A DNA stretch of 64,000 nt from Clostridia bacterium (lineage in GTDB: Bacteria; Bacillota; Clostridia; Lachnospirales; Bianqueaceae). Where the stretch lies: the NCBI GenBank assembly GCA_900764045.1, contig CAAFMN010000035.1:1-64000 (forward strand), written 5' to 3'. The translations under genes were made by a program, and so were the position numbers. Below, piece after piece: positions 24,395 through 31,275 of this stretch. Under the pieces are notes generated by a model. It was not told the DNA's origin. It ran no database searches and worked only from the letters and a program-made list of their open reading frames with translations. The first letter of the stretch is position 1; each line of letters opens with the position of its first letter.

Positions 24395-25357
24395 TTATTC
24401 CTCGCTGGGCTTCAGCTTCAAATGCAGCTCTTCCAGCTTTCCTAACACTTCGTCCAAAGACTTGCGTCCCAGATTCCGCACTTTCATCATCTCATCCTCT
24501 GACTTGTTGGTCAGATCTTCAACGGTATTGATACCCGCACGCTTCAGGCAATTGTAGGAACGAACCGACAGATCCAGCTCTTCGATGGTCATCTCCAGAA
24601 CCTTCTCCTTCTGGTCCTCTTCCTTTTCTACCATAATCTCGGTATTGCGGGCATTGTCGGACAGGTTGATGAACAATGCCAAATGATCGTTCATTACCTT
24701 GGCCGCCAGACTCACCGCTTCCTGCGGATTGATTGTCCCCTTCGTCCAAACCTCCAGGGTCAGCTTATCATAATCCGTGATCTGTCCTACACGCGTATTC
24801 TCAACTGTGAAGTTGACACGGCGTACAGGGGTATACAATGAATCGATCGGTATAACGCCGACAGCCTGATCATCCTTCTTGTTCTTGTCGGATCCTACAT
24901 AACCACGGCCGGCTGTGATTTTCAGCTCCATGGTCAGATGATTCTCCTGACCGCCGCAAATCGTGGCGATCACAAGATCCGGATTGACAATCTCGATGAT
25001 GCTCTTGTCCAGCTTGATATCTGAAGCATGTACAACGCCTTCGCCACGATAATCAATATACGCGGTGATCGGCTCTGCAAGATCTTCGTTGGCCTTAAGC
25101 GCCAGATTCTTCAGATTCAAGATAATCTCGGCAACATCCTCCTTAACGCCGGGGATCGTGGAGAACTCATGAAGTACTCCGTCGATCTTGATGCTGGAAA
25201 CAGCAGCTCCCGGTAAAGAAGAAAGCATGATTCTGCGCAAAGAGTTCCCTAAAGTGATTCCATAGCCTCTTTCCAACGGTTCTACGACAAAGCAGCCGTA
25301 GGTGCCATCCTCGCTAACCTTTGACACTTCAATACGTGGTTTTTCAAATTCTAACAC
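24395..25357 (-). CDS. rpoA: RNA polymerase subunit alpha
   Basis: A 320-residue alpha subunit. The N-terminal domain for dimerisation and beta/beta' assembly starts at FVVEPLERGYGITLGNSLRR. An acidic linker precedes the C-terminal DNA- and activator-binding domain (ELDLSVRSYNCLKRAGINTV ... LGRKSLDEV). Length and domains are standard. It lies between rpsD and rplQ as in all Firmicutes. Confidence 0.97.
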   Translation of the reverse strand: MLEFEKPRIEVSKVSEDGTYGCFVVEPLERGYGITLGNSLRRIMLSSLPGAAVSSIKIDGVLHEFSTIPGVKEDVAEIILNLKNLALKANEDLAEPITAYIDYRGEGVVHASDIKLDKSIIEIVNPDLVIATICGGQENHLTMELKITAGRGYVGSDKNKKDDQAVGVIPIDSLYTPVRRVNFTVENTRVGQITDYDKLTLEVWTKGTINPQEAVSLAAKVMNDHLALFINLSDNARNTEIMVEKEEDQKEKVLEMTIEELDLSVRSYNCLKRAGINTVEDLTNKSEDEMMKVRNLGRKSLDEVLGKLEELHLKLKPSEE

Positions 25358-25387
25358 AGGGGCCCTCCTTTACTATCTTTACGTTAA

Positions 25388-25981
25388 TTATTTGGAATAC
25401 AACTCGACAATCAGCATCTCGTCAACCGGAACATCGATCTGCTCGCGGGTCGGCAGCGTCTTGATAGTCGCCTTCAGCGCTTCGTTGTCGCAATCCAGCC
25501 ACTCCGGAACAACGCGGCCAGCGGTCGCATCCAGAATGTCCTTCATACGCTGATATGTCTTGCACTTCTCCTTGATCTCAACTGTATCTCCAGCCTTGAC
25601 CTGATAGGAAGGAATATTAACCTGCTTACCGTTCACCAGTACAAACTTGTGATCTACGATCTGTCTAGCCTCTGCACGGGTTCTGGCAAATCCCAGACGG
25701 AACATTACGTTGTCCAGACGGGTCTCCAGCATAACCATCAGATTCAGACCGGTCATACCGGACATCTTAACGGCCTTCTCGTAGTAATTTCTAAACGGCT
25801 TCTCCAGAACGCCATAGATGAACTTTGCCTTCTGCTTCTCGCGCAGCTGCAGTCCATACTCACTGACTTTCCGGTTAGCTCTCTTTAATTCTCTCTTAGA
25901 CTTCTTGTTGATACCCAGATACATCGGCTCCAGGCCAAGAGATCTACATCTTTTCAGAATCGGATCTTTATTCACTGCCAT
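25388..25981 (-). CDS. rpsD: 30S ribosomal protein S4
   Basis: Ribosomal protein S4, 197 residues, a primary 16S rRNA binder. The S4 RNA-binding domain is visible in the second half (METRLDNVMFRLGFA, ARQIVDHKFVLVNGK). The N-terminus (NKDPILKRCRSLGLEP) lacks the zinc-binding cysteine set of some S4 proteins; it has one Cys only, so it is the zinc-free form. It sits between rpsK and rpoA, unlike Bacillus, where rpsD is elsewhere. Confidence 0.96.
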   Translation of the reverse strand: MAVNKDPILKRCRSLGLEPMYLGINKKSKRELKRANRKVSEYGLQLREKQKAKFIYGVLEKPFRNYYEKAVKMSGMTGLNLMVMLETRLDNVMFRLGFARTRAEARQIVDHKFVLVNGKQVNIPSYQVKAGDTVEIKEKCKTYQRMKDILDATAGRVVPEWLDCDNEALKATIKTLPTREQIDVPVDEMLIVELYSK

Positions 25982-25999
25982 CTTCCTAATACCTCCTAA

Positions 26000-26407
26000 T
26001 TAGACTCTTCTGCGCTTCGGCGGACGGCATCCGTTATGAGGAACCGGCGTAACATCCGTGATCATCGTAACCTCAAGACCTGCTACCTGCAACGCACGGA
26101 TGGCAGACTCACGGCCCGCACCGGGACCCTTTACAAATACTTCAACCGTCTTCAGACCATGCTCCATTGCAGCCTTAGCTGCGGTTTCCGCTGCCATCTG
26201 AGCAGCAAACGGCGTATTCTTACGGGAGCCTCTGAATCCCAACCCACCTGCGCTTGCCCAAGAAAGAGCATTACCTGCGGTATCGGTAAGGGTAACAATT
26301 GTATTATTAAATGTGGACTGAATATGCGCCTGACCCTTTTCAACATTCTTGCGGTTACGACGGCGCACTACTTTCTTAGCAGCAGCTGCTGCAGCTTTCT
26401 TTGCCAT
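26000..26407 (-). CDS. rpsK: 30S ribosomal protein S11
   Basis: Ribosomal protein S11, 135 residues, in the platform of the small subunit. Conserved stretches are AHIQSTFNNTIVTLTD, GPGAGRESAIRALQ and the basic C-terminus HNGCRPPKRRRV. An Ala/Lys-rich N-terminus (AKKAAAAAAKKVVRRR) is slightly longer than average. It follows rpsM by 15 nt. Confidence 0.97.
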   Translation of the reverse strand: MAKKAAAAAAKKVVRRRNRKNVEKGQAHIQSTFNNTIVTLTDTAGNALSWASAGGLGFRGSRKNTPFAAQMAAETAAKAAMEHGLKTVEVFVKGPGAGRESAIRALQVAGLEVTMITDVTPVPHNGCRPPKRRRV

Positions 26408-26422
26408 TTCCTAACCTCCTGA

Positions 26423-26791
26423 TTACTTCTTCTTATTGGCCACGGTTCTCTTCGGGCCTTTACGGGTACGAGCGTTATTCTTGGTGTTCTGGCCACGGAC
26501 AGGCAGACCCCTCCTATGACGAACTCCACGATAGCAACCAATCTCCGTCAGTCTCTTGATATTCATCGCGATCTCTCTGCGCAGATCACCCTCTACGATC
26601 TGAGAACGATCAATGATCTCTCTCAGCTTGGCTTCCTGCTCATCAGTCAGATCACGAACGCGGGTATCCGGATCAATACCTGCTTCTGCGAGAATACGCT
26701 TAGAACTGGTACGGCCAATGCCATAGATGTAGGTCAGGCCGATCTCAACGCGCTTCTCTCTGGGTAAATCAACACCAGCAATACGTGCCAT
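26423..26791 (-). CDS. rpsM: 30S ribosomal protein S13
   Basis: Ribosomal protein S13, 122 residues, in the head of the small subunit. It begins MARIAGVDLPREKRVEIGLT and ends in a basic tail (TRKGPKRTVANKKK); RGVRHRRGLPVRGQ is the family signature. The start at 26791 has AGGAGGT upstream; the longer frame is not supported. It is the first gene of the operon. The genes usually found before it (infA, rpmJ) are absent and clpB lies upstream instead, so this operon is detached from the spc operon. Confidence 0.96.
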   Translation of the reverse strand: MARIAGVDLPREKRVEIGLTYIYGIGRTSSKRILAEAGIDPDTRVRDLTDEQEAKLREIIDRSQIVEGDLRREIAMNIKRLTEIGCYRGVRHRRGLPVRGQNTKNNARTRKGPKRTVANKKK

Positions 26792-26920
26792 TTTCTTCAA
26801 GCACCTCCTATAAATTTTCATCCTTCTCCATTACGAGAAGTTTACAATTCGCCTTCTCGGCTTTACGCCCAAAGGCTCACACTGTTTTCAAGGCAGACTC
26901 CACCCATACGAAAACAGGCT
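26792..26920 (-). promoter_or_regulatory. structured 5' leader of the rpsM-rplQ operon
   Basis: The transcript before rpsM is about 130 nt and contains three self-complementary segments. CTGTTTTC/GAAAACAG has a loop of about 22 nt, GCCTTT/AAAGC is a small stem, and CGAGAAG/CTTCTCG is a 7-bp stem with 12-nt loop. Such leaders of ribosomal operons often bind one of the encoded proteins. Which protein would bind here cannot be told from the sequence. Confidence 0.45.
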
Positions 26921-26928
26921 AAGTTTTA

Positions 26929-26957
26929 TTATAATACAACCTTTTTCGAAATGCAAG
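26929..26957 (-). promoter_or_regulatory. promoter of the rpsM-rpsK-rpsD-rpoA-rplQ operon
   Basis: On the minus strand TTGCAT and TATAAT (26929-26934) are exactly 17 bp apart. It lies about 140 nt before rpsM and gives the operon its own start, independent of clpB. Confidence 0.75.
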
Positions 26958-27012
26958 GATTTTTTTATCTTTTTAGGATTTATTTTATTCTTTGTTTTTG
27001 ATATTAAGGTGT

Positions 27013-27058
27013 ACCAAGATTTTATAGTGTTCTTGGGGTTCTCAAGAAAATCTGGTAG
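27013..27058. repeat. imperfect nested hairpin in the clpB-rpsM gap
   Basis: ACCAAGATTTT (27013 on) is nearly complementary to AAAATCTGGT (ending at about 27058), with a smaller nested pair CTTG/CAAG. The T-rich stretch at 26960-27000 adjoins it. No gene is seen between 26958 and 27107, and the role of this structure is unknown. Confidence 0.35.
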
Positions 27059-27109
27059 ATTTTTCATGGAGGGACGGACTTATAGAGAGGGACTGTATTC
27101 ATATAGCAA

Positions 27110-27143
27110 TACCCCCAATACTGCGTGTCCAGTATTGGGGGTA
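27110..27143 (-). terminator. 14-bp hairpin behind clpB, probable terminator
   Basis: TACCCCCAATACTG (27110-27123) pairs perfectly with CAGTATTGGGGGTA (27130-27143), loop 6 nt. It lies 4 nt past the clpB stop. No clear T-run follows on either strand, so it may act as a 3'-end stabiliser or a Rho-dependent end instead. Confidence 0.6.
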
Positions 27144-27147
27144 CATA

Positions 27148-29742
27148 TTACTTCAGATACAGACCGTTTTCGTTTGCGTCTACGGTCATAACTGTTCCTT
27201 CATGTACATCTCCTTCGATGATCCTGCGTGCGATCATGTTTTCTACATTGCTCTGAATGTAACGGCGCAACGGGCGCGCGCCATAGATCGGATCATACCC
27301 GTTCTCCACAATGTAATCCCGAGCCGCTTCCGTCAGCTCTACACCCAGCTGCTGTTCCTTCAGGCGCTCAGACAGGCTGTGAATCATCAGATCTACGATC
27401 TTACTGATCTCCTGCTTGGTCAGCGGCTTATAGAATACGATCTCATCCAGACGGTTCAGGAACTCCGGACGGAAGGAAGACTTGAGCAGATTCTCTACAT
27501 TGTCCCGGGCCTCCTTGGATATTTCGCCATTCGGCTCAATTCCATCCAGCAAATATTGAGACCCCAGATTAGAAGTCAGAATCAAAAGCGTATTCTTAAA
27601 GTCTACTGTCCGGCCGTGAGAATCGGTGATACGTCCGTCATCCAGCACCTGCAGCAATACATTAAAGACATCCGGATGCGCTTTTTCTACCTCATCAAAC
27701 AGCACCACACTGTACGGATGGCGGCGTACTGCTTCTGTCAATTGTCCGCCCTCATCGTAGCCGACATATCCCGGAGGCGCTCCGATCAGTCGAGATACCG
27801 AATGCTTCTCCATGTATTCACTCATATCGATTCGCACGAGGTTCTTTTCATCATCGAACAATGTCGCTGCCAGTGCTTTGGCAAGCTCAGTCTTACCTAC
27901 GCCTGTCGGGCCCAGAAACATGAAAGAACCAATCGGGCGGTTCGGGTCCTGAATGCCTGCGCGAGAACGCAGAATTGTCTCCGTCACCTTTTCTACTGCT
28001 TCATCCTGTCCGATAACTCTCTCGTGCAGGACATCCGCCAGATGCAGCAGCTTTGTTCTCTCCGTCTCCATCAGCTTGGTCACTGGGATCCCCGTCCAGC
28101 GTGCCACAATCTCCGCAATCTCATCCTCTGTAACGGCGTCGCGCATATATTCATGATGCGCGCCTTCAGCCTTGGAAGCAGCCTCCGCCTCCTCAAGCTC
28201 TTTCTTCAAAGCTGGCAGCTTACCATAATTCAATTCTGCGGCCTTATTCAGATCATAGGACATCTGCGCCTTCTCGATCTCCGCATTGACCTGTTCAATC
28301 TCTTCACGCAGACGCTGCACCTTACCGATGGAATCCTTTTCCTGCTCATAATGAGCCTTCATGACCTTCATCTGATCCCGCAGCTCATCCAGCTCGTGCG
28401 TCAGGTCCTCCAGCCTCTCCTTGGACAGAGTGTCCGTCTCCTTCTTCAGCGCTGTCTGCTCGATCTCCAGACGCATAATCTTACGGGAGATCTCATCGAT
28501 CTCGGCCGGCATGGAATCCATCTCTGTACGAATGGTCGCGCAGGCTTCATCGACCAAGTCAATCGCCTTATCCGGCAGGAAACGATCCGTAATATACCGG
28601 TTGGACAGAGTCGCGGCCGCTACCAAAGCGTTATCCATAATCTTGACGCCATGGAAGACTTCATATCTTTCCTTCAGTCCACGCAGAATAGAGATCGTAT
28701 CCTCTACCGTCGGCTCTTCTACCATAACCGGCTGGAAACGCCTCTCCAACGCCGCATCCTTTTCAATATACTGACGATATTCGTTGAGCGTCGTCGCGCC
28801 GATACAATGCAACTCACCACGCGCAAGCATAGGCTTCAGCAGGTTGCCCGCATCCATTGCTCCCTGTGTTTTTCCAGCGCCCACAATCGTATGCAGCTCA
28901 TCAATGAAGAGAATAATCCTTCCTTCCGAACTCTTCACCTCATTCAGAACCGATTTCAGACGCTCTTCAAACTCGCCCTGATACTTTGCGCCGGCAATCA
29001 ACGCTCCCATATCCAGTGAAAATACAGTTTTATCCTTCAGTCCGTCCGGGACATCGCCACGTACGATACGCTGTGCCAGACCTTCAGCAATTGCCGTCTT
29101 ACCTACACCCGGCTCACCGATCAATACCGGATTGTTCTTGGTCTTTCGGGACAGGATACGAATAACATTACGAATCTCGGCATCTCGTCCGATTACAGGG
29201 TCCAGCTTGTGCGCCTTGGCCGCCTCTACCAGATCCTGACCATATTTTTTCAGCGCCTCATATGTCTCCTCCGGTGTATCCGTCGTTACTCGGATATTGC
29301 CCCGCACATCCATCAGCACCTTAAGAAAGGCGTCCTTGGTAATCGCATAATTGCGCAGCACATCCTGCACCGTATAGTCCCGGCAATCCAGAAGCGCCAG
29401 GAACAGATGCTCCACGGAAATATACTCATCATTCATGGATTTTGCCTGTTTGGCACTGTCATTCATCAGACGGTCTGTTGCCTGCGAAACATATACTTTA
29501 TCCGCCTCCCGGCCTGGACCCGATACGGAACTGATCTTGGACATCGCCGCTTCACACGCCTTCTCCATGCTGGATGTATCCACCCCCATCCGGCTAAGCA
29601 ATGCTGCAATCAAACTGCTGTCCTGTGTCAACAGCGCATATAGGATATGGATAGGCTCAATCTGGACATGACCGTGATCCGTCGCCGTCTCCTGTGCAGT
29701 GCGAATCGCCTCCATGGATTTCTGTGTAAAATTCTGATTCAT
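27148..29742 (-). CDS. clpB: ATP-dependent disaggregase ClpB
   Basis: An 864-residue Hsp100 chaperone that works with DnaK to dissolve protein aggregates. Domains in order: N-domain (1-150), first AAA+ module with GEPGVGKTA and VLIGE (around 200), the long coiled-coil middle domain (about 400-525), second AAA+ module with GPTGVGKTELAKALA (around 605), and the C-terminal domain. The middle domain distinguishes it from ClpC/ClpA. It has a consensus promoter overlapped by a large palindrome. No CIRCE or CtsR-type repeat is apparent upstream. Confidence 0.96.
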   Translation of the reverse strand: MNQNFTQKSMEAIRTAQETATDHGHVQIEPIHILYALLTQDSSLIAALLSRMGVDTSSMEKACEAAMSKISSVSGPGREADKVYVSQATDRLMNDSAKQAKSMNDEYISVEHLFLALLDCRDYTVQDVLRNYAITKDAFLKVLMDVRGNIRVTTDTPEETYEALKKYGQDLVEAAKAHKLDPVIGRDAEIRNVIRILSRKTKNNPVLIGEPGVGKTAIAEGLAQRIVRGDVPDGLKDKTVFSLDMGALIAGAKYQGEFEERLKSVLNEVKSSEGRIILFIDELHTIVGAGKTQGAMDAGNLLKPMLARGELHCIGATTLNEYRQYIEKDAALERRFQPVMVEEPTVEDTISILRGLKERYEVFHGVKIMDNALVAAATLSNRYITDRFLPDKAIDLVDEACATIRTEMDSMPAEIDEISRKIMRLEIEQTALKKETDTLSKERLEDLTHELDELRDQMKVMKAHYEQEKDSIGKVQRLREEIEQVNAEIEKAQMSYDLNKAAELNYGKLPALKKELEEAEAASKAEGAHHEYMRDAVTEDEIAEIVARWTGIPVTKLMETERTKLLHLADVLHERVIGQDEAVEKVTETILRSRAGIQDPNRPIGSFMFLGPTGVGKTELAKALAATLFDDEKNLVRIDMSEYMEKHSVSRLIGAPPGYVGYDEGGQLTEAVRRHPYSVVLFDEVEKAHPDVFNVLLQVLDDGRITDSHGRTVDFKNTLLILTSNLGSQYLLDGIEPNGEISKEARDNVENLLKSSFRPEFLNRLDEIVFYKPLTKQEISKIVDLMIHSLSERLKEQQLGVELTEAARDYIVENGYDPIYGARPLRRYIQSNVENMIARRIIEGDVHEGTVMTVDANENGLYLK

Positions 29743-29800
29743 AATAAGCCCTCCTTATATATTATATTCAAATCAGCGCATCCTTTCAGATGCTAGAAAC

Positions 29801-29829
29801 ATTATATCACCGCAATTATAATTTGTCAA
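29801..29829 (-). promoter_or_regulatory. consensus promoter of clpB
   Basis: On the minus strand TTGACA (29824-29829) and TATAAT (29801-29806) are separated by 17 bp, a perfect consensus. The -35 lies inside one arm of the 50-bp palindrome at 29814-29863. Confidence 0.85.
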
Positions 29830-29863
29830 TAGTATTATATAATATTTTTGACAAATTATAATT
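29814..29863. repeat. 50-bp palindrome over the clpB -35 region
   Basis: AATTATAATTTGTCAA (29814-29829) and TTGACAAATTATAATT (29848-29863) are perfect 16-bp inverted repeats. The centre holds another palindrome, ATTATATAAT (29834-29843). One arm contains the clpB -35, so a protein bound here would block or modulate clpB transcription. It differs from the CIRCE and CtsR consensus. Confidence 0.7.
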
Positions 29864-29900
29864 AGATACGAATACCCTGCCATAAAAGCAGGATACAAGG

Positions 29901-30284
29901 TTATTCTTCGTTTTTAGGCGGAAACAAATCCGGCCGTGTCTTGCTGTTTTTTGTCAGCATTGTATAAATCAGTTTCAGCTGGCCCTGAACCGTCTCCTCC
30001 ATCGATGCCCCAATGGATGGAATCTCATCGTATCCATGTTCCAGCAGAGAATCTCCCAAGTCATGCAGCTCCTGCGGGAGGGATTCATCGCGGAGCATAC
30101 AATGCAGCAGATAGCCAACTTCATAATACCGCAGATCATTGGATGTTCTCCAGATCTCATAACTCTGTTCGTTCGCCAGCCCATACAACGGTGCAAAGAG
30201 ATTCAATAAATGCTCATCCTCTGCAATCTCTTCCGAGTAAGTACTCAAATATTGCTGAAAGCACTGCCGAAAAAAATCAATCAT
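29901..30284 (-). CDS. uncharacterised 127-residue cytosolic protein
   Basis: I do not recognise this family. The product is acidic and rich in Leu, Glu and aromatic residues, without a signal peptide, membrane helix or metal motif. It looks fully alpha-helical (starts MIDFFRQCFQQYLSTYSEEI). ATG at 30284 has AAGGAGG 7 nt upstream and a promoter at 30352-30380, so it is very likely a real gene. It lies between clpB and the tRNA pair as its own transcription unit; no terminator other than the clpB palindrome follows it. Confidence 0.75.
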   Translation of the reverse strand: MIDFFRQCFQQYLSTYSEEIAEDEHLLNLFAPLYGLANEQSYEIWRTSNDLRYYEVGYLLHCMLRDESLPQELHDLGDSLLEHGYDEIPSIGASMEETVQGQLKLIYTMLTKNSKTRPDLFPPKNEE

Positions 30285-30351
30285 ACGCAGTCCTCCTTAT
30301 TCAATCCATCCCTCATGGATCATTATGCATAATATCTCATCCCCATACTAT

Positions 30352-30380
30352 ACTATACAGTGAACACAACTAAAAATCAA
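30352..30380 (-). promoter_or_regulatory. promoter of the 127-residue unknown gene
   Basis: On the minus strand TTGATT (30375-30380) and TATAGT (30352-30357) are 17 bp apart, about 70 nt before the ATG. Confidence 0.6.
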
Positions 30381-30427
30381 GGGAAAATTACAATTAGAAA
30401 TTCTTTTTTCTTTTTTTGAAAAAAAGC

Positions 30428-30456
30428 TTGACATTTTCTAATTCTAATGATAGAAT
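30428..30456 (+). promoter_or_regulatory. promoter of the tRNA-Glu/tRNA-Cys unit
   Basis: TTGACA (30428-30433) and TAGAAT (30451-30456) are separated by 17 bp, ending 27 nt before the first tRNA. Confidence 0.8.
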
Positions 30457-30483
30457 ATATATCGTCTCTGATCTGAGACATAC

Positions 30484-30555
30484 GGCCCGTTGGTCAAGCG
30501 GTCAAGACATCGCCCTTTCACGGCGGTAACGGGAGTTCGATTCTCCCACGGGTCA
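30484..30555 (+). tRNA. tRNA-Glu (anticodon TTC)
   Basis: The acceptor stem GGCCCGT pairs with ACGGGTC. The anticodon loop CTTTCAC at 30515-30521 gives TTC. The T-loop region GGGAGTTCGATTCTCCC is regular. The CCA end is not encoded. A tRNA-Cys follows 3 nt later on the same transcript. Confidence 0.95.
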
Positions 30556-30558
30556 TCC

Positions 30559-30629
30559 GGCGTCATAGCCAAGTGGTAAGGCAGAGGTCTGCAACACCTT
30601 AACCCCCAGTTCAAATCTGGGTGACGCCT
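30559..30629 (+). tRNA. tRNA-Cys (anticodon GCA)
   Basis: The acceptor stem GGCGTCA pairs with TGACGCC, discriminator T. The anticodon loop CTGCAAC gives GCA. The T-arm CCCAGTTCAAATCTGGG is intact. CCA is not encoded. Terminator follows directly. Confidence 0.95.
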
Positions 30630-30631
30630 TG

Positions 30632-30660
30632 AGCGAACACATTTTGTGTTCGCTTTTTTA
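30632..30660 (+). terminator. terminator of the tRNA pair
   Basis: AGCGAACAC (30632-30640) pairs with GTGTTCGCT (30646-30654), followed by a T-run on the plus strand. Confidence 0.9.
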
Positions 30661-30670
30661 TTTTTAAATC

Positions 30671-30697
30671 TTGGATAAGGACAATGTCCTTATCCAA
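30671..30697 (-). terminator. hairpin behind the GNAT gene, probable terminator
   Basis: TTGGATAAGGACA and TGTCCTTATCCAA are 13-bp complementary arms with almost no loop. It lies 9 nt past the GNAT gene stop; on the minus strand ATTT follows. It also insulates against the convergent tRNA transcript. Confidence 0.6.
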
Positions 30698-30706
30698 GCC
30701 TCTCTC

Positions 30707-31201
30707 TTACAAGCTGAACACAAAATCATCGCCATCCATTTCATCCAGCTTCTGAAATCCCAACGACTGATACAGCTCCTGCGCCGTCGTATTGAATGTT
30801 TCTGTCGATAACTTGATCTGCTTTTGGGGATCTGCTTTTTTCAGGATATGGATCGCCAGCTGAGCCGCACTTTTACCATAGCCCTTCCCCTGATGTCTGG
30901 TATCAATATAATAGCTCCACGAATAGGCATCGCCATCACCCAGCCACTTAAGCAGGCTAATAAAGCCGATAGGTTTATCAGCTTCGTTATAGATGATACA
31001 AGGATAATTGTCCTCTCTGCACACGTAGGCCCTGCCGATAGAAAACCACGCAGGATTGACGAGCTCTTGCTGCTCTGCAATCAGCTGGCAGCCATAGGTA
31101 GCGTAAAGCAAATCCTCCTGTGTCAGGATCGGCTTAATCTTTACGCATTCATTCTGCCAGCACTCCTCCGGCAGCCTTTCCAATTCCTTACGCAATGACA
31201 T
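30707..31201 (-). CDS. GNAT-family N-acetyltransferase
   Basis: A 164-residue acetyltransferase of the GCN5-related family. The acetyl-CoA site is RHQGKGYGKSAAQLAI (the Q/RxxGxG/A motif), followed by the usual C-terminal segment TTAQELYQSLGFQKL. The substrate is unknown; the layout resembles spermidine/aminoglycoside-type or general small-molecule acetyltransferases. ATG at 31201 is preceded by AAAGGGGA; a frame start six codons earlier lacks a site. It lies between the groEL terminator and the tRNA genes, with no clear promoter of its own. Confidence 0.85.
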   Translation of the reverse strand: MSLRKELERLPEECWQNECVKIKPILTQEDLLYATYGCQLIAEQQELVNPAWFSIGRAYVCREDNYPCIIYNEADKPIGFISLLKWLGDGDAYSWSYYIDTRHQGKGYGKSAAQLAIHILKKADPQKQIKLSTETFNTTAQELYQSLGFQKLDEMDGDDFVFSL

Positions 31202-31224
31202 ACTATGGTCCCCTTTCATACAAA

Positions 31225-31258
31225 AACAGCCACAGCAAAATAAGATGCTGTGGCTGTT
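31225..31258 (-). terminator. terminator of groES-groEL
   Basis: AACAGCCACAGC (31225-31236) pairs with GCTGTGGCTGTT (31247-31258), followed on the minus strand by a T-run. It lies 17 nt past the groEL stop and directly before the GNAT gene. Confidence 0.9.
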
Positions 31259-31275
31259 AATGATTCAACTACTTA

